Shown: positions 34,451 through 46,577 of the stretch, in pieces
How positions within the stretch are numbered: position 1 is the first letter of the stretch
Layout: every line of letters begins with the position of its first letter
NCBI GenBank assembly: GCA_002205965.3
Contig: NADL03000753.1
Location: 992,001 to 1,056,000, forward strand
Length of the DNA stretch: 64,000 nucleotides
Direction: 5' to 3'
Source: Kappaphycus alvarezii
Lineage: Eukaryota > Rhodophyta > Florideophyceae > Gigartinales > Solieriaceae
Translations under genes and position numbers: made by a program
Notes under the pieces: generated by a model
The model's input: only the letters and a program-made list of their open reading frames with translations
What the model was told of the DNA's origin: nothing
Databases searched by the model: none

Positions 34451-36436
34451 TCAGCTGTAGAACGAGAGAAGCGAGGGTGGTGACCAATCGGTGGTATTCA
34501 TCAGATGGGGGTTTCCCGCGGCGGAGAGCGAAAAAGAGGCGACTTTGGCTAGGGCCTCACGGGCAGGTTTGCCGATGGCTCCGTGAGTATCGAATCCAAG
34601 AGGATAGAATTGGGCTTGTATCGTCCCACAGAGAGCAGCGTAATGCGCAGTTTTCGAGGCTTCAATGGGCACGGTAGCCCCTCCGGAGGTCTTGCGAGAG
34701 TGGGAGATGGCCCGTGCGGTGTAGGGGCTTGCAATGAAGACGTCTAGTGCGCAGGGACGTGAGGAGAATTCGATGTCGTCAATGAGGATGTCCATTCGGC
34801 GGCGTTCCGAGTACGGGAGGTGGGCTTCGCAGGGGAAGGTATATTCGAGCTTCGGGCGCAACATTACAGAAGGATGTCGGAGGAGGGTATACAGTTTGTC
34901 ACGAAGGTGGTTGTGGCGTCGGAGGAATCCCTCCATTGCTGGGCAGTGGATAGCATGTCTCCCGAGTGGGTCGAGGAGGGGCGGGGGACGAGCTTGGGAG
35001 AGTGCGCACCGGGGGCAGTGGTCCCGGCCGTTGAAGACGGGCTGACCAAGTCGAAGCAGGATCATGTATGTCCAGATTTGGGGTTCGATGCGGGTGGAGT
35101 CGCGGGAGTCCGGGAGGGTGAGAAAGGGTGAGTTGGCGGACCTTGTTCGACAGCTGAGGTTTCGGGCGAGTCTGTGAGTTGCAGTTTCGTACTGCGAGGG
35201 AGAGGAGAGATATGTTTTGTGGCGTTCATGATGGATGGCGGATGTGAGGGTAGTCTGGACTCCTTGGATTTGACCGTCGTGGGGAGGCGGGCAAGGAGAG
35301 GTTGCAGCCGAAGATCGGCAGGAATGACATTGTGAGGGATAGATTGGTGGGTTCGTCGTATCTCGTTGGGTAGGAGATGGTGGTCGATGGGCGGCAACAG
35401 GTCGAGGGAGAGGTGGTAGGTGCTTAGGAGAGAGCTGAGGTAGGTGGCGGAGCGGATGGGTGAGGTGAGTGTGAGCCCAAGTCCACCTAGTGAAAAGGGC
35501 AAAGTAGCACAGAGCCAGGAGCCGTCCGTTATCTCTCGATGAATCTCTTGAAAGGCCCCTCGCAGTTCACGGTCAAACATAGCTGACGTAGAAAGGGTTA
35601 AGTGCGGTGGGGTAGTTCGAAGAGTATAAATCAGGCGGCATGCGCTGGCGCAATGGCGTAGGAGATGGAAGGCAGTCTGTGGGTCACGGAGGGTAGGGAG
35701 AGCAGTCCAGATAGCGCGAGCTGTAGTTAGGCGGTCCTCGACGAGGGACAGGCAGCCCGGATCGGTACCAATGGGTGAGCCGAGGGTGTTGATTGCGGGA
35801 GCCGTGACAATCTTGCAAGGAAGGTTTGGGTAGGAGCTCTGGCCGAACCACCATGCTTCGGTCTTTTGCATGTTGATGTGGATGCCGTATGGTCGTCCTT
35901 CATTTGCTATCATTTGGAGGAGTCGAGGCGCGTCGGGTGACGGGAGAATAATATTCCCGTCGTCAGCGTACCAGCGTGGGTGACCGTGTTGGGAAAAGAT
36001 CGCTGCAGCCTTTGGAGAAATGGGTGGATGCCGAGCGAGTAGAGGTGCATGGCTAGAGGGTCGCCTTGGTGGGTCCCTGTCTTGGATAGTAGTGTGTAGG
36101 GGCCAAAGTACAGGTGGGAGGGCTACCATAGGTGAAGTGCACGAATCGGGCGGCGTCCGGGGCGAGAACGGAAACTTGCTGAAGGAAGCAATGCCGTTCG
36201 ACGCTGTTAAAGGCGTTGGTGAGGTCGATCTTCAGGAGGAGTAAGTCCTGTCCGCGATGTGCGGATACCGATGTGCGAAGGGCGTGGATGATGGCTTCAA
36301 TACCGTTCTTGGAGCCGACTGCATATTGGAGAGGACGGAGGTGGGACAAGAAAAGCGGGTCAGTGGTCAGGCGAGCGGCGAGGAGACGTGCAACAAATCG
36401 CCGGTATACTGATGCCATAAAGTTACTCCATAACAA
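34451..36436 (-). pseudogene. R2-type non-LTR retroelement, 5'-truncated (copy C)
   Basis: The reading begins inside the reverse transcriptase (SVYRRFVARLLAARL, about 36410), so the 5' part is missing. LLLLKIDLTNAFNSVER (motif A, about 36240), THQGDPLAMHLYSLG (motif B, another frame, about 36075) and WYADDGNIIL (motif C, about 35965) follow, then GIHINMQKTEAWWFG (motif D region). The long 35.1-36.1 kb frame is otherwise intact. The C-terminal nuclease frame (35065-34451) has CPRCALSQARPPPLLDPLG followed by RHAIHC (zinc finger), RRHNHL, and RRMDILIDD with CALDVFIASP, the R2-type PD/D arrangement. Two to three frame changes disable it. It is the best-preserved of the four copies. Confidence 0.85.
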
Positions 36437-36446
36437 CTACAACTGT

Positions 36447-36740
36447 GCTGTACAGTACGGTACATTTTCAGTGACGCTTTATTGTTTGCAGGCAAGTCCG
36501 CACTACACATGCATAGTCAGTACATGTACGTACTGTACGGTACTGTACTGTACAGTACAGTACAGTATGCATGACGTCTCAGGTCTCGTATCTTTGATTT
36601 GACAATTCGAAAGCGCATTAATGTTTTTCAGGCCTTATTTATATAATCGCAGGATATAGTGAACCGGCGATACCGACGAAAAGTTTTTGATCCTACAGTA
36701 CCTTTTTCTGACGACTGCTGTGCAGTACTGTACTGTGGTT
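36447..36740. repeat. TACTGTAC palindrome cluster
   Basis: Copies at about 36448-36460, 36521-36567 and 36720-36736. 36541-36562 is a perfect 22-base palindrome, TACTGTACTGT and its inverse complement. It fills the spacer between retroelement copy C and the phosphatase gene. Confidence 0.85.
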
Positions 36741-36867
36741 CTCTGCGATGCAGAGCAACAACAGTTATGTGATCGAGAGATCGTGCGGTCATTACTGTTT
36801 GCTGAGTTAAACAAGACGGCTCTTCTCGACACGTCCACTCTCAACTCCCGACAGGAACCATTCCACC

Positions 36868-37631
36868 ATGCGCATCCTCATAATTCGCCACGCTGACCCG
36901 AGTACGCCTTTGACTCTCTCACATCTGCCGGCAAAAAGGAGGCCACCGCCCTTGCCGATCGTCTGAAGTCTGGCCTCGAGGGCACCATCACTCACATTTA
37001 CACCTCCCCAAAAGGTCGTGCCCGTGCCACAGCATCTTACACTGAGAAAGCCCTTGATAAAAAGGCTTCTGTCGAGGAATGGACCCGCGAGCTTTCGTAC
37101 TGGCCACGTTTACCAGGCACAGAACGTCCAGGGGAGGGTGGACTTGCCATGTGGGATTTATCCGCCGATTCCGTGCGCGCAATGCCGGACTTGGCTAGAG
37201 ATTCTCAATGGGAGTATGTAAAAGATATTGCGGAAGCCAAGACTCCGTTTGAACGTTTGCAAATGGAATCCGACGCGTTCCTAGCACGTCATGGCTATGT
37301 AAGGGAGGGCCATCATTACCGTATTGTCAACGCTAATCGCGATATTATTGCGGTTTTTTGTCATGGCGGGTTCGGCTTGACTTGGCTTTCCCATCTGTTG
37401 AATATACCTCTGGCAATGGTATGGACCTCGTTCTACCTGCCCCCAAGCTCTGTAACCACAATTTTGCTTGACGAAAGAAGCCCCGATTTCGCCTGTCCAA
37501 GGGCCATCGGCATTGGGGACGTTGGCCACTTGTATTCAAACGGTCTGCAGCTGTCTATAAGCAAATATGAACGTCCGAATACATACGGAAAGTGGAAGAG
37601 GCCCAGCGGTATAAAGGCGAATTTTTGGTGA
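36868..37631 (+). CDS. Histidine-phosphatase superfamily protein (phosphoglycerate-mutase fold), one frameshift
   Basis: ATG at 36868 (context ACC ATG) opens MRILIIRHADP with the catalytic RH motif. One base is lacking at about 36898-36901 (CCCGAGTAC). The next frame continues without a break: ITHIYTSPKGRARATASYT (the second Arg region), ELSYWP, EGGLAMWDL, then the second catalytic His in FCHGGFGLTWLSHLLNIP (about 37356-37409) and a stop at 37629. About 254 residues, the family's usual size. Members remove phosphate from small molecules or proteins; the substrate cannot be told. No targeting peptide is visible. It is convergent with the 37774-38667 gene, 142 bp apart. Confidence 0.8.
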
Positions 37632-37773
37632 CTGCAAGTTACCGCGGTCTTCAGGACCTAAACTCGCGCCATCTCAACGAAACCCCAACAGATAGAGTCG
37701 CTGGATCTTGCCACACCATTTTGCAGGAACCTTACCGTAGAAGTCACTTGAGTGAAAATTGCGGCTGGCAGCT

Positions 37774-38667
37774 TTACACATAGTACCCATCAACGCCGCC
37801 CACACATCGAAATTGCTGGATCACCCCCGCCTCTAGCAACGTGTTCCTCGTCAACTCTGCCTCCTCTCTTCCGATCTGTCTCCTCCCTAACTCTGCATAC
37901 GTCACACCCTGCAGCCATTTCCCTGCCTCCACCGCACTCATTCCGTGCCTTTCTGCAATACCCGTCACACTTTCCTCTCCTGCTTCCACCAACCGCCTTC
38001 CCTCCTTCAAAAATGCGTCCACCACCTTGCATATGTCCTCCAGCCTCTCACAGCCCTCCCTCACAACAACACTGAAACACCCCCACGGCGTCGGCACCCC
38101 TCCAACAATTTTCACCTCCCCTCCTACCTCATATGGTCGTGTTGTATAATGCTCCCACAAAAACGCATCCACGCTCCCATCCTTTACCGCCTTTCTCAAC
38201 CCCTCAAAATTCCCACACACCTGAAACGTGGGCTCCCTCTCCCACCCACGTTTTTTCGCAAGTACCCTTACCATAACTTGACTTCCCGATCCAATTCTAG
38301 ATACACCCCATTTCGCACGGGATAACTGCTCCACGTCGTTGATGCTACTATTCGGACCTACGATTACTGCCCATGTCAATGGACTTGTAACGAGAGGCCC
38401 GAGGAGACGAACAGGGTGCCCGTCTTCGATGGCGGCAATGATGCAATCGGTAAGTGCAAAAGCAGCGTCAACTGTGCCGGACTGCAGGGATTTCAGCATA
38501 GAACCACTGCCGCCGGGGTGCGGGTGGAACTCGGGGACTGGGGTGACGGGGAAGGCGGCTGTGAACCATGGGTCGTTGAACGCTTCAGGGACACCTGCGA
38601 ATTTGAGCGGTTGCGGGAGCATTGCTGCTAGGAGCTGCTTCGAGGACCTCAGTCGCGGGGTTTCCAA
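37774..38667 (-). CDS. Periplasmic-binding-fold protein, Ca3427/NMT1-like, intact
   Basis: A single uninterrupted frame of 297 codons, the only intact host gene here. The N-terminal lobe has LKFAGVPEAFNDPWFTAA (about residues 21-38) and HPGGSGSMLKSLQSGTVDAA (about 50-69), then TSPLTWAVIVGPNSSIND, WGVSRIGSGSQVMVRVLAKK (about 119-138) and VKDGSVDAFLWEHYTTRPYE (about 161-180). This matches the type-2 substrate-binding fold of NMT1/THI5 and Ca3427-like proteins, which bind small molecules. No signal peptide is seen, so a soluble intracellular role is more likely than transport. The ATG at 38667 is followed by a basic, possibly mitochondrial-type stretch. Ligand unknown. The ancestry looks bacterial-like but is shared by fungi. 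Confidence 0.75.
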   Translation of the reverse strand: METPRLRSSKQLLAAMLPQPLKFAGVPEAFNDPWFTAAFPVTPVPEFHPHPGGSGSMLKSLQSGTVDAAFALTDCIIAAIEDGHPVRLLGPLVTSPLTWAVIVGPNSSINDVEQLSRAKWGVSRIGSGSQVMVRVLAKKRGWEREPTFQVCGNFEGLRKAVKDGSVDAFLWEHYTTRPYEVGGEVKIVGGVPTPWGCFSVVVREGCERLEDICKVVDAFLKEGRRLVEAGEESVTGIAERHGMSAVEAGKWLQGVTYAELGRRQIGREEAELTRNTLLEAGVIQQFRCVGGVDGYYV

Positions 38668-39223
38668 ACAAGAGTCGGGAAAGCTCTGAAAGATGCCAAG
38701 TATGCAAAGGACGGTTGAATTTCTTCATATGTTTTTTCAGAACGATCATCATTCATGCGAGAAACGCTGAGACAGTGCGATAAGCTTTACGGTACTTTGA
38801 TCTAATCTCGCAGTGTCGGTGTCCAATGCTGATGCCAGAAAGTTATTGTACTCTCATGCTACAGTACAGTACAGTACATGCAATGCTGGCACCGATTTTC
38901 CTGAAGATTGTAGAAATGCAGAAACCTTACAGTGCTTTTCAGTACTTCATTGCGCACCCCGACAACACACCCTGGGCATGGTCATGTTCGCCTGGACCTA
39001 CTCTTTGGTATTAGAGAAAGTTGGTTAATAGAATGTTGTTCTAGATGAGCGAACGCCTTGGTCCATGGAGACTGGCAGATATCGCCGGGCCACATTCACC
39101 TTCCTCTCAGTAGTACCTATCAGTAGTACCCTTCCTCATACCCAGTCTTCCTACCATCCAACATGTTGTGAAAAAGCACGTTTTGAATCTAGAGAGCCGT
39201 TTCCTGGCAGATACAGCCATACC
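38668..39223. other. Spacer with TACAGTAC repeat
   Basis: CTACAGTACAGTACAGTACA at 38860-38879 is the only structure. No gene is seen. Confidence 0.5.
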
Positions 39224-40580
39224 TTACCACCCGTCTTCTCTCTCTGGGCTCAGCAACGCTCCGCACAGATGATCGTATTTCCGTAGAAGCATTTCATCAG
39301 AATCTTTAAACTCCTTCAGATGCTCCGGTAACCTGAATTCCTCCCGAGCCTCCCGCTCACTGTCCCCAATACCCCTGTCACTCTGTTGCCGTTTAGTTAT
39401 TTGCGCTGGATTCGTTGTCCTCGCCCCACCCAATGCATCAGTATCCAACTCAGTCGCCTCCGTAGAGGTCGTTACCTTACCCACCAAACTGCTGCCCAAG
39501 ATGGCGCCTCTTCTGGCATTTCCAAGTAAATTCGCAACCCCGTCGCCTTCCCTTCCACTCCTATTTCGCTGCATATATCCTCCATACTCCTCGTTTTCAG
39601 CCTGATGCTGATCGGAACCTTGACCATAATACCTCTCCTGTGGGTTCTGATGGTTGCGGTTTGGCTTCGGATAACTCCGTTGTAAATCATTGCGCCCTTG
39701 CTGTTGCCCAGACTTTACGACCGCTGACCGGTGATACCTCGTCGATCCTCTCTCTGGTTCTTGCGCTCTCGATGTCCTCGGTGGCGGCCCCTTAGCCTCT
39801 TCTGTCATTCTTCTTGGTGGTTTTAAATCTGAAATCTGGGGCGAAATAGGCATTTCCGATGACGCTACTGACAGCGGAGTGGTTTGCGCCCGCCGAATCT
39901 CCAAAGGAGAGATCTCATCGTCCATACCTTTCGCCCCGCCATCCCCCCATTCATCATCGTTCTCCTGTTTTCCCCTCGTAATCCCCGTGTCGCCATTGAT
40001 ACGCCGAAAATTCCCTCAACGCCAATGCAAGCTCTTCGTCAATATCCTTCTGTGAGGCAGACCCAGGGGAGAGTGACTCACGCACCGTGTGATTCACAAA
40101 GGCGTGCAATTCTCCTTCACCTTTTTGAATGGCGTCAACGTGAACCGGACCGAATTGCTGACGCAAAAAGTTCACAGTTTCTGATAAGTACTTCATGTGA
40201 AGCCGACCTGCCACGAAAATAATGGTGACAATACCGGAGCGGGCAGGTTCAGGAATTTGGAAGAGGGAGGTAAAGCCGGCGAGAGATTCGGTCCGTTGGT
40301 AGAGCTGATTGGAAATTGATGAGAGGTTGGCAAGAGCCTCGGCGACGCGCTGATGGCGCAGGGAGGATTCAGCATAACTGCGAGCTTGGGAAATGTCATC
40401 ATTTTTGAAATGACGGGCGGCTTCTTTGCGATCATCTTTGATGAATTGGAGGTAGATGTTGCAGTGATGATCGATGTCGGTGGTATGCGCGCGGAGGAGG
40501 GCACGCCATCTGGTATCATTCCAATCAGGCACAGGTTCGTCGCGATCGGTGACGGGCTTCTTTCGACGAAAGAGACCCAT
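39224..40580 (-). CDS. IST1-like ESCRT-III regulator (paralogue 1), one frameshift
   Basis: The first frame (40580-39954) starts MGLFRRKKP and contains VPDWNDTRWRALLRAH, KDDRKEAARHFKNDDISQAR with YAESSLRHQRVAEALA (helical, residues about 45-90), then IPEPARSGIVTIIFVAGRL, KYLSETVNFLRQQFGP and FVNHTVRESL, matching the Ist1/regulator-of-Vps4 domain. After a frame change in GGAATTTTCGGC near 40005 a long hydrophilic tail follows to 39224. It contains RRMTEEAKGPPPRTSR and a conserved end LPEHLKEFKDSDEMLLRKYD. IST1 proteins bind ESCRT-III and Vps4 at endosomes. Paralogue 2 is at 55.4 kb in the same orientation. Total about 450 codons. Confidence 0.65.
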
Positions 40581-40689
40581 TCCCGTAATGCCCGAGTGAT
40601 CAGTTCAAGAGGTTCGTGAGGGAAAGGCCGAGGTTTTGAGATGCCCCAAGATGCGGCATTACGTCATGTGGCCTGCACGAACAAAATGT

Positions 40690-40968
40690 ACAGGACTACA
40701 GTACTGTACTTGTACTGCATTGAACAGCAAACCGCTGTGCACTGCTGTAACTGGGGCACAGTGTTCATGATACAGTACTGTACAGTACTGTACTGTGCTG
40801 TATGCCCCCTGAGGCTTAAGAGGAAATTTTCGACGAATCAAAAATCCCGATTCAGTAGGTACTGAATGCATTAAACTTCTTTCTTTGTGTCGGTTGGAAG
40901 CAGGGCTACAATTAGTTACGGCACTAGGCAATTATGGGGTAGGGGCGATACAGTACCGTATAGTACAC
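40690..40968. repeat. TACAGTACTGTAC palindrome cluster
   Basis: CTACAGTACTGTACTTGTAC at 40695, TACAGTACTGTACAGTACTG at 40771 and TACAGTACCGTATAGTACAC at 40950. It lies upstream of the IST1-like gene start. Confidence 0.85.
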
Positions 40969-41360
40969 GTGTACCGTAATGGAATTTTTGACGATTGCCA
41001 AATAAGAGGGTCCGCAATCATGTGTTCAACGCGGCATTGAACCCGTTGAGTCCAAAATTTGCCCCCATTAGTACAGTGTGCCAAGACAAAGTTGGCCCAT
41101 AAAATTTCAAATACCAGCAAATCGGATTCAAAAAAGCCTGTTTCAACCCATTTCTGAGGCGGTTGAACACATCCAGAGTCCAAGAATGCCAACAATGCAA
41201 GACGTAGCCAAAACATACGTTTCCCTATATCATAAACCACAGCTAGCTGCCGGAATATCGTGGAGGATGCGGGAACATCGAGGGAAATTACCATCTTGCG
41301 TTCGGGGCGGGAGTTTCTATCGGTGGGCCATTCCAACCCTTTTCTAGCACAAACGCGCAT
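40932..41360 (-). CDS. Unrecognised 142-codon frame
   Basis: A single frame with a hydrophobic, Trp/Phe-rich middle (GKRMFWLRLALLAFLDSG, about residues 46-63) and no family match that I know. Its 3' end runs into the TACAGTAC cluster, which argues against a conserved protein end. It could be chance or a transposon fragment. Confidence 0.2.
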   Translation of the reverse strand: MRVCARKGLEWPTDRNSRPERKMVISLDVPASSTIFRQLAVVYDIGKRMFWLRLALLAFLDSGCVQPPQKWVETGFFESDLLVFEILWANFVLAHCTNGGKFWTQRVQCRVEHMIADPLIWQSSKIPLRYTCTIRYCIAPTP

Positions 41361-42780
41361 CCATCCTGCTAAAGAACTAGATCATTTCGAATAAAAATGA
41401 AAAAGACAGCAGACAAAATTTCCAATAAAAGACCACTTGAAAGGATTACAGAAAAGCGCATGATATTCTATACAAATCAGATAATAAGTGCACCACAATA
41501 CCCAATCCCCATTCTATAGATCGATTGCAAACGAGAATCATCATTCGTAAACTTTGAACCAGAAAATTAGATTTATCCAGATTTTCTTCTCATTCTACAA
41601 ATGAAACAAAAGACTCCCCTTTTCGAAAATAAATTGGACCAAATATGCCATTGCGATAGAATGGTTTCGATGCAGGGACAACCTATGCCTCAATGGAACC
41701 GAAAACACCTTAAATTGTCTAGGAGGACTATTCGCAACTTCATACCTTGCCCGGATTCTTCGAGACATCGAGGACTCTATTTGGAGCGTTAGTCTGTGAG
41801 GGTATGTAGGGCCCGAATAACTCTTATTTGTAACAACCATTTAACGATCTCACAACCGCCTCTTCATATTCATCCCGTAAATTTTAATATTAGCATGATT
41901 TACGCATGTAAATGATCCGTTACCCCATAAGATATCTCCACTCACAATGCTCACTGCATTTACATACTGTAGCCCCAAGGAAAGTAGCTAATGCGAGTAT
42001 CTGCGAGTATCATACTCTCCGGACTCATTGATAGGGCGATAAGTACAATTTACGGACGCAAAACATAAAGATTCAGCAAGATTTCGAACCCCGTTTCACT
42101 AACGAAACTGAACATCGTAAACTGATTTTAAAGTCAAGTTCCAAAAGAAAATGAAAGTGAAACTTACCAAACCAGTTTCTGTGAGACAATCAATCCGTCG
42201 ACAGTCAATCAGTTGACAACAAATCACATCCATGACAGCTTGAGAAACTTTTTCTGGTCACACCATGCAAATAGGAAATTTCTAAATCCAGTTTTAAATC
42301 CTTTCAAGAGAAAAAAATGTGCAGGTTTCATGGACGGGGACCGTTCCTTTTTCCCTTTTTTCAGAAATTAGACGCCAGGATTTAAGTAATCCAAAGCAGT
42401 TTATCCAAAGAGACAGGAGGCAGGAGATTTGTTGCGTATATGTTGAGGAACAAATAGATTGACTAGAGTCGTCACTCAAGAGGAACTGACCAGCGACTGC
42501 AAATGTTGCTGCGGCAACATTCGACGGTGAATACATTGAAAAGTTGTCTGAGCATTTAAATTTGCATCACTATCAATTTTATGCAAAAGACGTATTTTAT
42601 ACACAGAAGTTTCAGATAAAAACTCTGCACAGGATTATCAAGATAAAATAACAGGCTTCATTAACGTAAGAATGTAGTGCAACGACAAGAAATGGAAATG
42701 GCTGGCAGCGATGCCTTATTTTTGTAACGGAATTTCGATATCCGTTTTTGATCTAACCGTCACGTTACTACTAACTTTAT
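41361..42780. other. AT-rich stretch without recognisable gene
   Basis: Only short frames (up to 81 codons) with no family pattern. AGTCAATCAGTTGACAA-like short inverted pairs near 42200 are the only local structure. Confidence 0.45.
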
Positions 42781-43948
42781 TTACACCCACCGGTGGCGTG
42801 GACACTGTGAGGCCTACGGGCGAGATCGCCCGATCGGGGCCGCATGACACCCCAGGTGGACCTGATACTTATTTAGGGCCAAGCCCGTTTATTGGGCCAT
42901 GTGCCACTGTAGCTGTTCACTAATTTGTATGTAACTGTCGCCCGTTAGAAGCCTGACAATACTGTAACTTCGAATATGATATTTAACTCGTATTTATTCT
43001 AACAAGGACTCTCGTGGCTCCCGAGTGAAGAGACCCAACCCTGGCACGGCTCTGATCTTGTTCCCAACTTATCTCTCGACGACTATCCACTGTCTAAGGC
43101 GTAGTTGGTCTATTTGCTTGCCCATCTGTCTAGGGAGACCCATTTTTTTACATCATTCGGTATATTTCTTTTATCTTTCAGTTTTAACCTTTTTCTTTAC
43201 TGTTCGTTTCGGTTAGACCCACCACTTTACCTTGGGTTCTGCCCATCTTTTTTTGTCTTCTAGGTCGGTGTGACCGCAGCTTATCTTGGCGCCCCTGAAA
43301 TTTCGGCGTCTACATGCAAGTGGAACTTCGCTCTCAGAGACGTTTGCTGTTTGGTTTCTTCTGTGGTTGGGTTTTACCCACAAGTATACCTCGGGTTCTA
43401 CCCGTGTCTGTTTTGTTTGCCCGTTTCTAGTCGGAGTATCCGTACCGCCTTTTGGCTCTCGTTGCAAGTTCAGCGTCGATATACAAGTGTAACTTCTCTT
43501 CGTGCGTCGTTGGAGACACAGGCCCATTTCTCCTAAGGAGACTCGCGACCAAGTCGCTTGGTATTGGTTTGGCGTGAGCCGTACACTTGCAGTGTTCCAT
43601 ACAAAACCCAAAGAGCCTTTGGACCCGGTCCTGCCCTACACCTCGGGAGTAGGTAGGAGTAACCGATAGCCGCCCGAAGACTTTCCTGCTCTACAAACCC
43701 TACCGTACCACATCCCGGACGTATCATAAGTATACCTATATTCGTCTCAGATGAGGTACACTGGGCCACTGCATTGCAGGGTGCTTAAAGAGGATGCAGG
43801 CTTTGAACCCCTGGTGTAGCTGTGTGTTTGTCAGCTTGTGCTGTTGTCTTATCACCTTCCTGTAGGGAGACCTCAGTTCCCGGCATTCGCCCATTGCACT
43901 ACATAATCTGGTCTCCCGACCTAGAATCCGGAAGCTGGAAGTTTTAAG

Positions 43949-45570
43949 TTGGGACGCCAGAGATGCTCACAACCTGCTCCTCAGGAGCTCAAGTGTGTCG
44001 TGGTATCTCCTGAGGCGATCCGTAGATTTCTGCCGTCACTTAGCTACTCAATATCATGCCATCAGTTGGACCGGACACAGTCCGAACTCGTTCGGGTACT
44101 GCCCCTCGAGGAGGTGCCACTTTGGAGCCCCCAAGGTTACCAACTAGGGCACGCTCGGTATCAGGTGACACCCAATCGGCACCGAGATTATCTCAAGCCG
44201 ATTTCGGTAACCGCTGTCTGGAGCACGACGCTACTCTTTGCGAGGAGCTCCGCGCCATGGTTCAAACAGAAGTGAAAAACATCCGTGGAGATGTCAGTAC
44301 GCTTTGCGAACAACTGATAAGCATGGAAACTCGACTGACAATTGACTTCGGTCTACGAGGGTCGCTTAAACGCCTTAGGCGATCTGCAGGAGATAGTTGA
44401 CAACCTCAGAAAGGAGGTCGCTACGCTGAGACAAGACGTCAACCGCTTACTGGAAGCTGTCGAAGTCGAGAAGGCCTCAGGCCAAGAAAGAGCCGAACGC
44501 ATCGCTCGTGGACTTAGTCGCTTAGAGACTAAGGATCTCCAACCCCCAATGACCTTAGACATCACACGGTAGCACTGCCGCGCCAGCAGCGGGGAGTTTC
44601 TCCCGATAAAGATTACGAGGAGAAGAAGAGCGATGGCTATCGACGTGAGTAGAGGGACACTAGTCCCCAAAAGAGGGGCCGGTCCCAGGAAAAGAAGAGT
44701 GGCAATAATCCCCAAAGAAAGAAGAAATTGGAATCGTCCTCGGAGTCGAGCTCCGATAACGGGAGTGGCGATGACGACGACTCCGATGAGTTTACCTCTG
44801 ACGAGGAGTCAGTCTTCTCGATAGACGAGACTGGACGCCCTAGGGGCAAGCTGTCGACGGCAAAAGGTCCAAGGAACGTTCACACCGATCCAGGGCCAGA
44901 CTTCATAGGCGATCTCAGGTCGAACCATAATGACCCGCCTCGGGTTGCGAGAAGAACCAGGCCCTGAGTGGTGGGACCTTGATGAGTTACAGCCTACTAA
45001 GCAGCTGTATCTTAGACTTCTGTCGTACCGCACCTATCGCTTGAAGCGACCATCTCAGTCAATGACTTATTCGGAGACTGGAAAGACGGCCGCAACAAGG
45101 CGAAGCGCATAATGCAGAAGATTAAGAACAGGGACTTCTTTTCGGGAGATGATCCCATCCAGGTACTTTCGTTCCTGCCTTAATGGTAAGAGAGTACAAC
45201 CTCCAGGTCATGACAGAGGCTCAAGCCTTTCGAGTTCTTCCGGACTTTCTTACCGGCGTAGCCGATAGAAAGTTTCGCTCGGTAGCGGAGACCACTTCCC
45301 CGGAGCAGGGTGGAATTACCAGCTTTCCTGAAGCCGTACAGTAGATGCTGCGATCCTTTGCTACTGATGATGCCATCTATAATGTCGTGCTAGCCATGCG
45401 AGATGTTCAGCAGTTGCCCACTGAAGGGGAAAGAGATTACTACCTACGACTGGCAGACGCTAGTAATCGCTGTGGCAACGTGCAGGACGCACAGGAGATC
45501 GTCACCATGTATATCGATGGTCTCGAACGCCGAATAAAGGGCGTTTTGAGCCATTACCGTCGTTAAAATA
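43949..45570 (+). pseudogene. Gypsy gag (coiled-coil and capsid), decayed
   Basis: 44236-44572 encodes a heptad-rich segment (LQEIVDNLRKEVATLRQDVN). 44728-44840 is Ser/Asp/Glu-rich. The capsid-like part has FFSGDDPIQVLSFLP (about 45137), MTEAQAFRVLPDFLTGVADR (about 45210) and, in another frame, CGNVQDAQEIVTMYIDGLER (about 45472) with HYRR before a stop (45566). At 46085-46130 a zinc knuckle of the form CxxCYxxGHxxPxC is still readable, but two Cys are changed to Phe and Tyr. Many stops and frame changes show it is dead. Confidence 0.65.
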
Positions 45571-46577
45571 AGGACACGACGTTCATCGACATTATGGAAT
45601 TTGCCCAGATCCAAGGCGTCGCCGTCTGCGCTCAGTCCCAAGCTCTTCGCAAGGTTTCCATGGACGCTCTCCCTACTAATTTTGGCCCGAAGAATACGCT
45701 TCACCCCATTGCGATTCCCGGACTCCGTCTCCCGGACTCCGTCCAAATCACTGGCGGTTGCCCCAGTGGAAACACCATCCGACTCTCGCAACTCGACTAC
45801 CGAGTATGATGCTGTAGGGAATGAGTGCGAGTTGAACCTTGTGGATACTGTAGCAGCATCGAAAGATCCGAAAAATACCACTGGGAAAGCCCTGGACCCA
45901 TCGGAGGCTACGTCTTACGACCCTTCCCTGTTCATCTCGAATCGTGATCACACCCCGCTCCGCGGATCCTGTATGCAGATAGGCATACCAACTTAAACCG
46001 CCAGGCTTGATAGGCGGTCGACCAACGTCACCGTCTCCAGCGAGGTCCCCCGCTCCACAGAAGGACTCTCGCCGTCTTAACTTGATCTGTCACCTGTTTT
46101 ATGAAGAGGGACACATCTCTCCGGAGTATATCCTTCCTCTTCGAGATACGACCACCGTGCTGCGCAATTATGAGAAGCTTACTCCTCAGCAGCGCGCCAC
46201 TGTACCGTAGTCCAGCTATGACCGTGTTGTAGCATGGTTGAGACAGGGCGCGAAGCCGAACTCGGAATCCGGTACCTCCGTGCCGTATGGCACAGCCCTG
46301 TCCAAGTTTTCGGCCACGCCGCCTATTGCGCAACCAACGGAGACGCCCAAAGACGCTCTTGTCGGTTCGAAAAACGAGTAAAGGGGGCCTTTCGAAAGGA
46401 AGGGGTTGTTTCTGCAAACAGTGCTGAGGCTTCACCTAGGGCTTCACGGCTCCACTCCCCTACCCCGTTATCTTCTACCGCAGTCACTGAGCATACCCTT
46501 CGGACGGTCCCGGCGACCCCGACAGTACTTACTGTCAGAGGCCCAGGGGCGAAGGTCGTGGTCCGCCTAAAACGACC

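Noticed and set aside
41018..41200. Second short minus-strand frame rich in Trp and Asn
   Set aside because: Overlaps the 142-codon frame in another phase; neither has a family match, so no gene is claimed from it.
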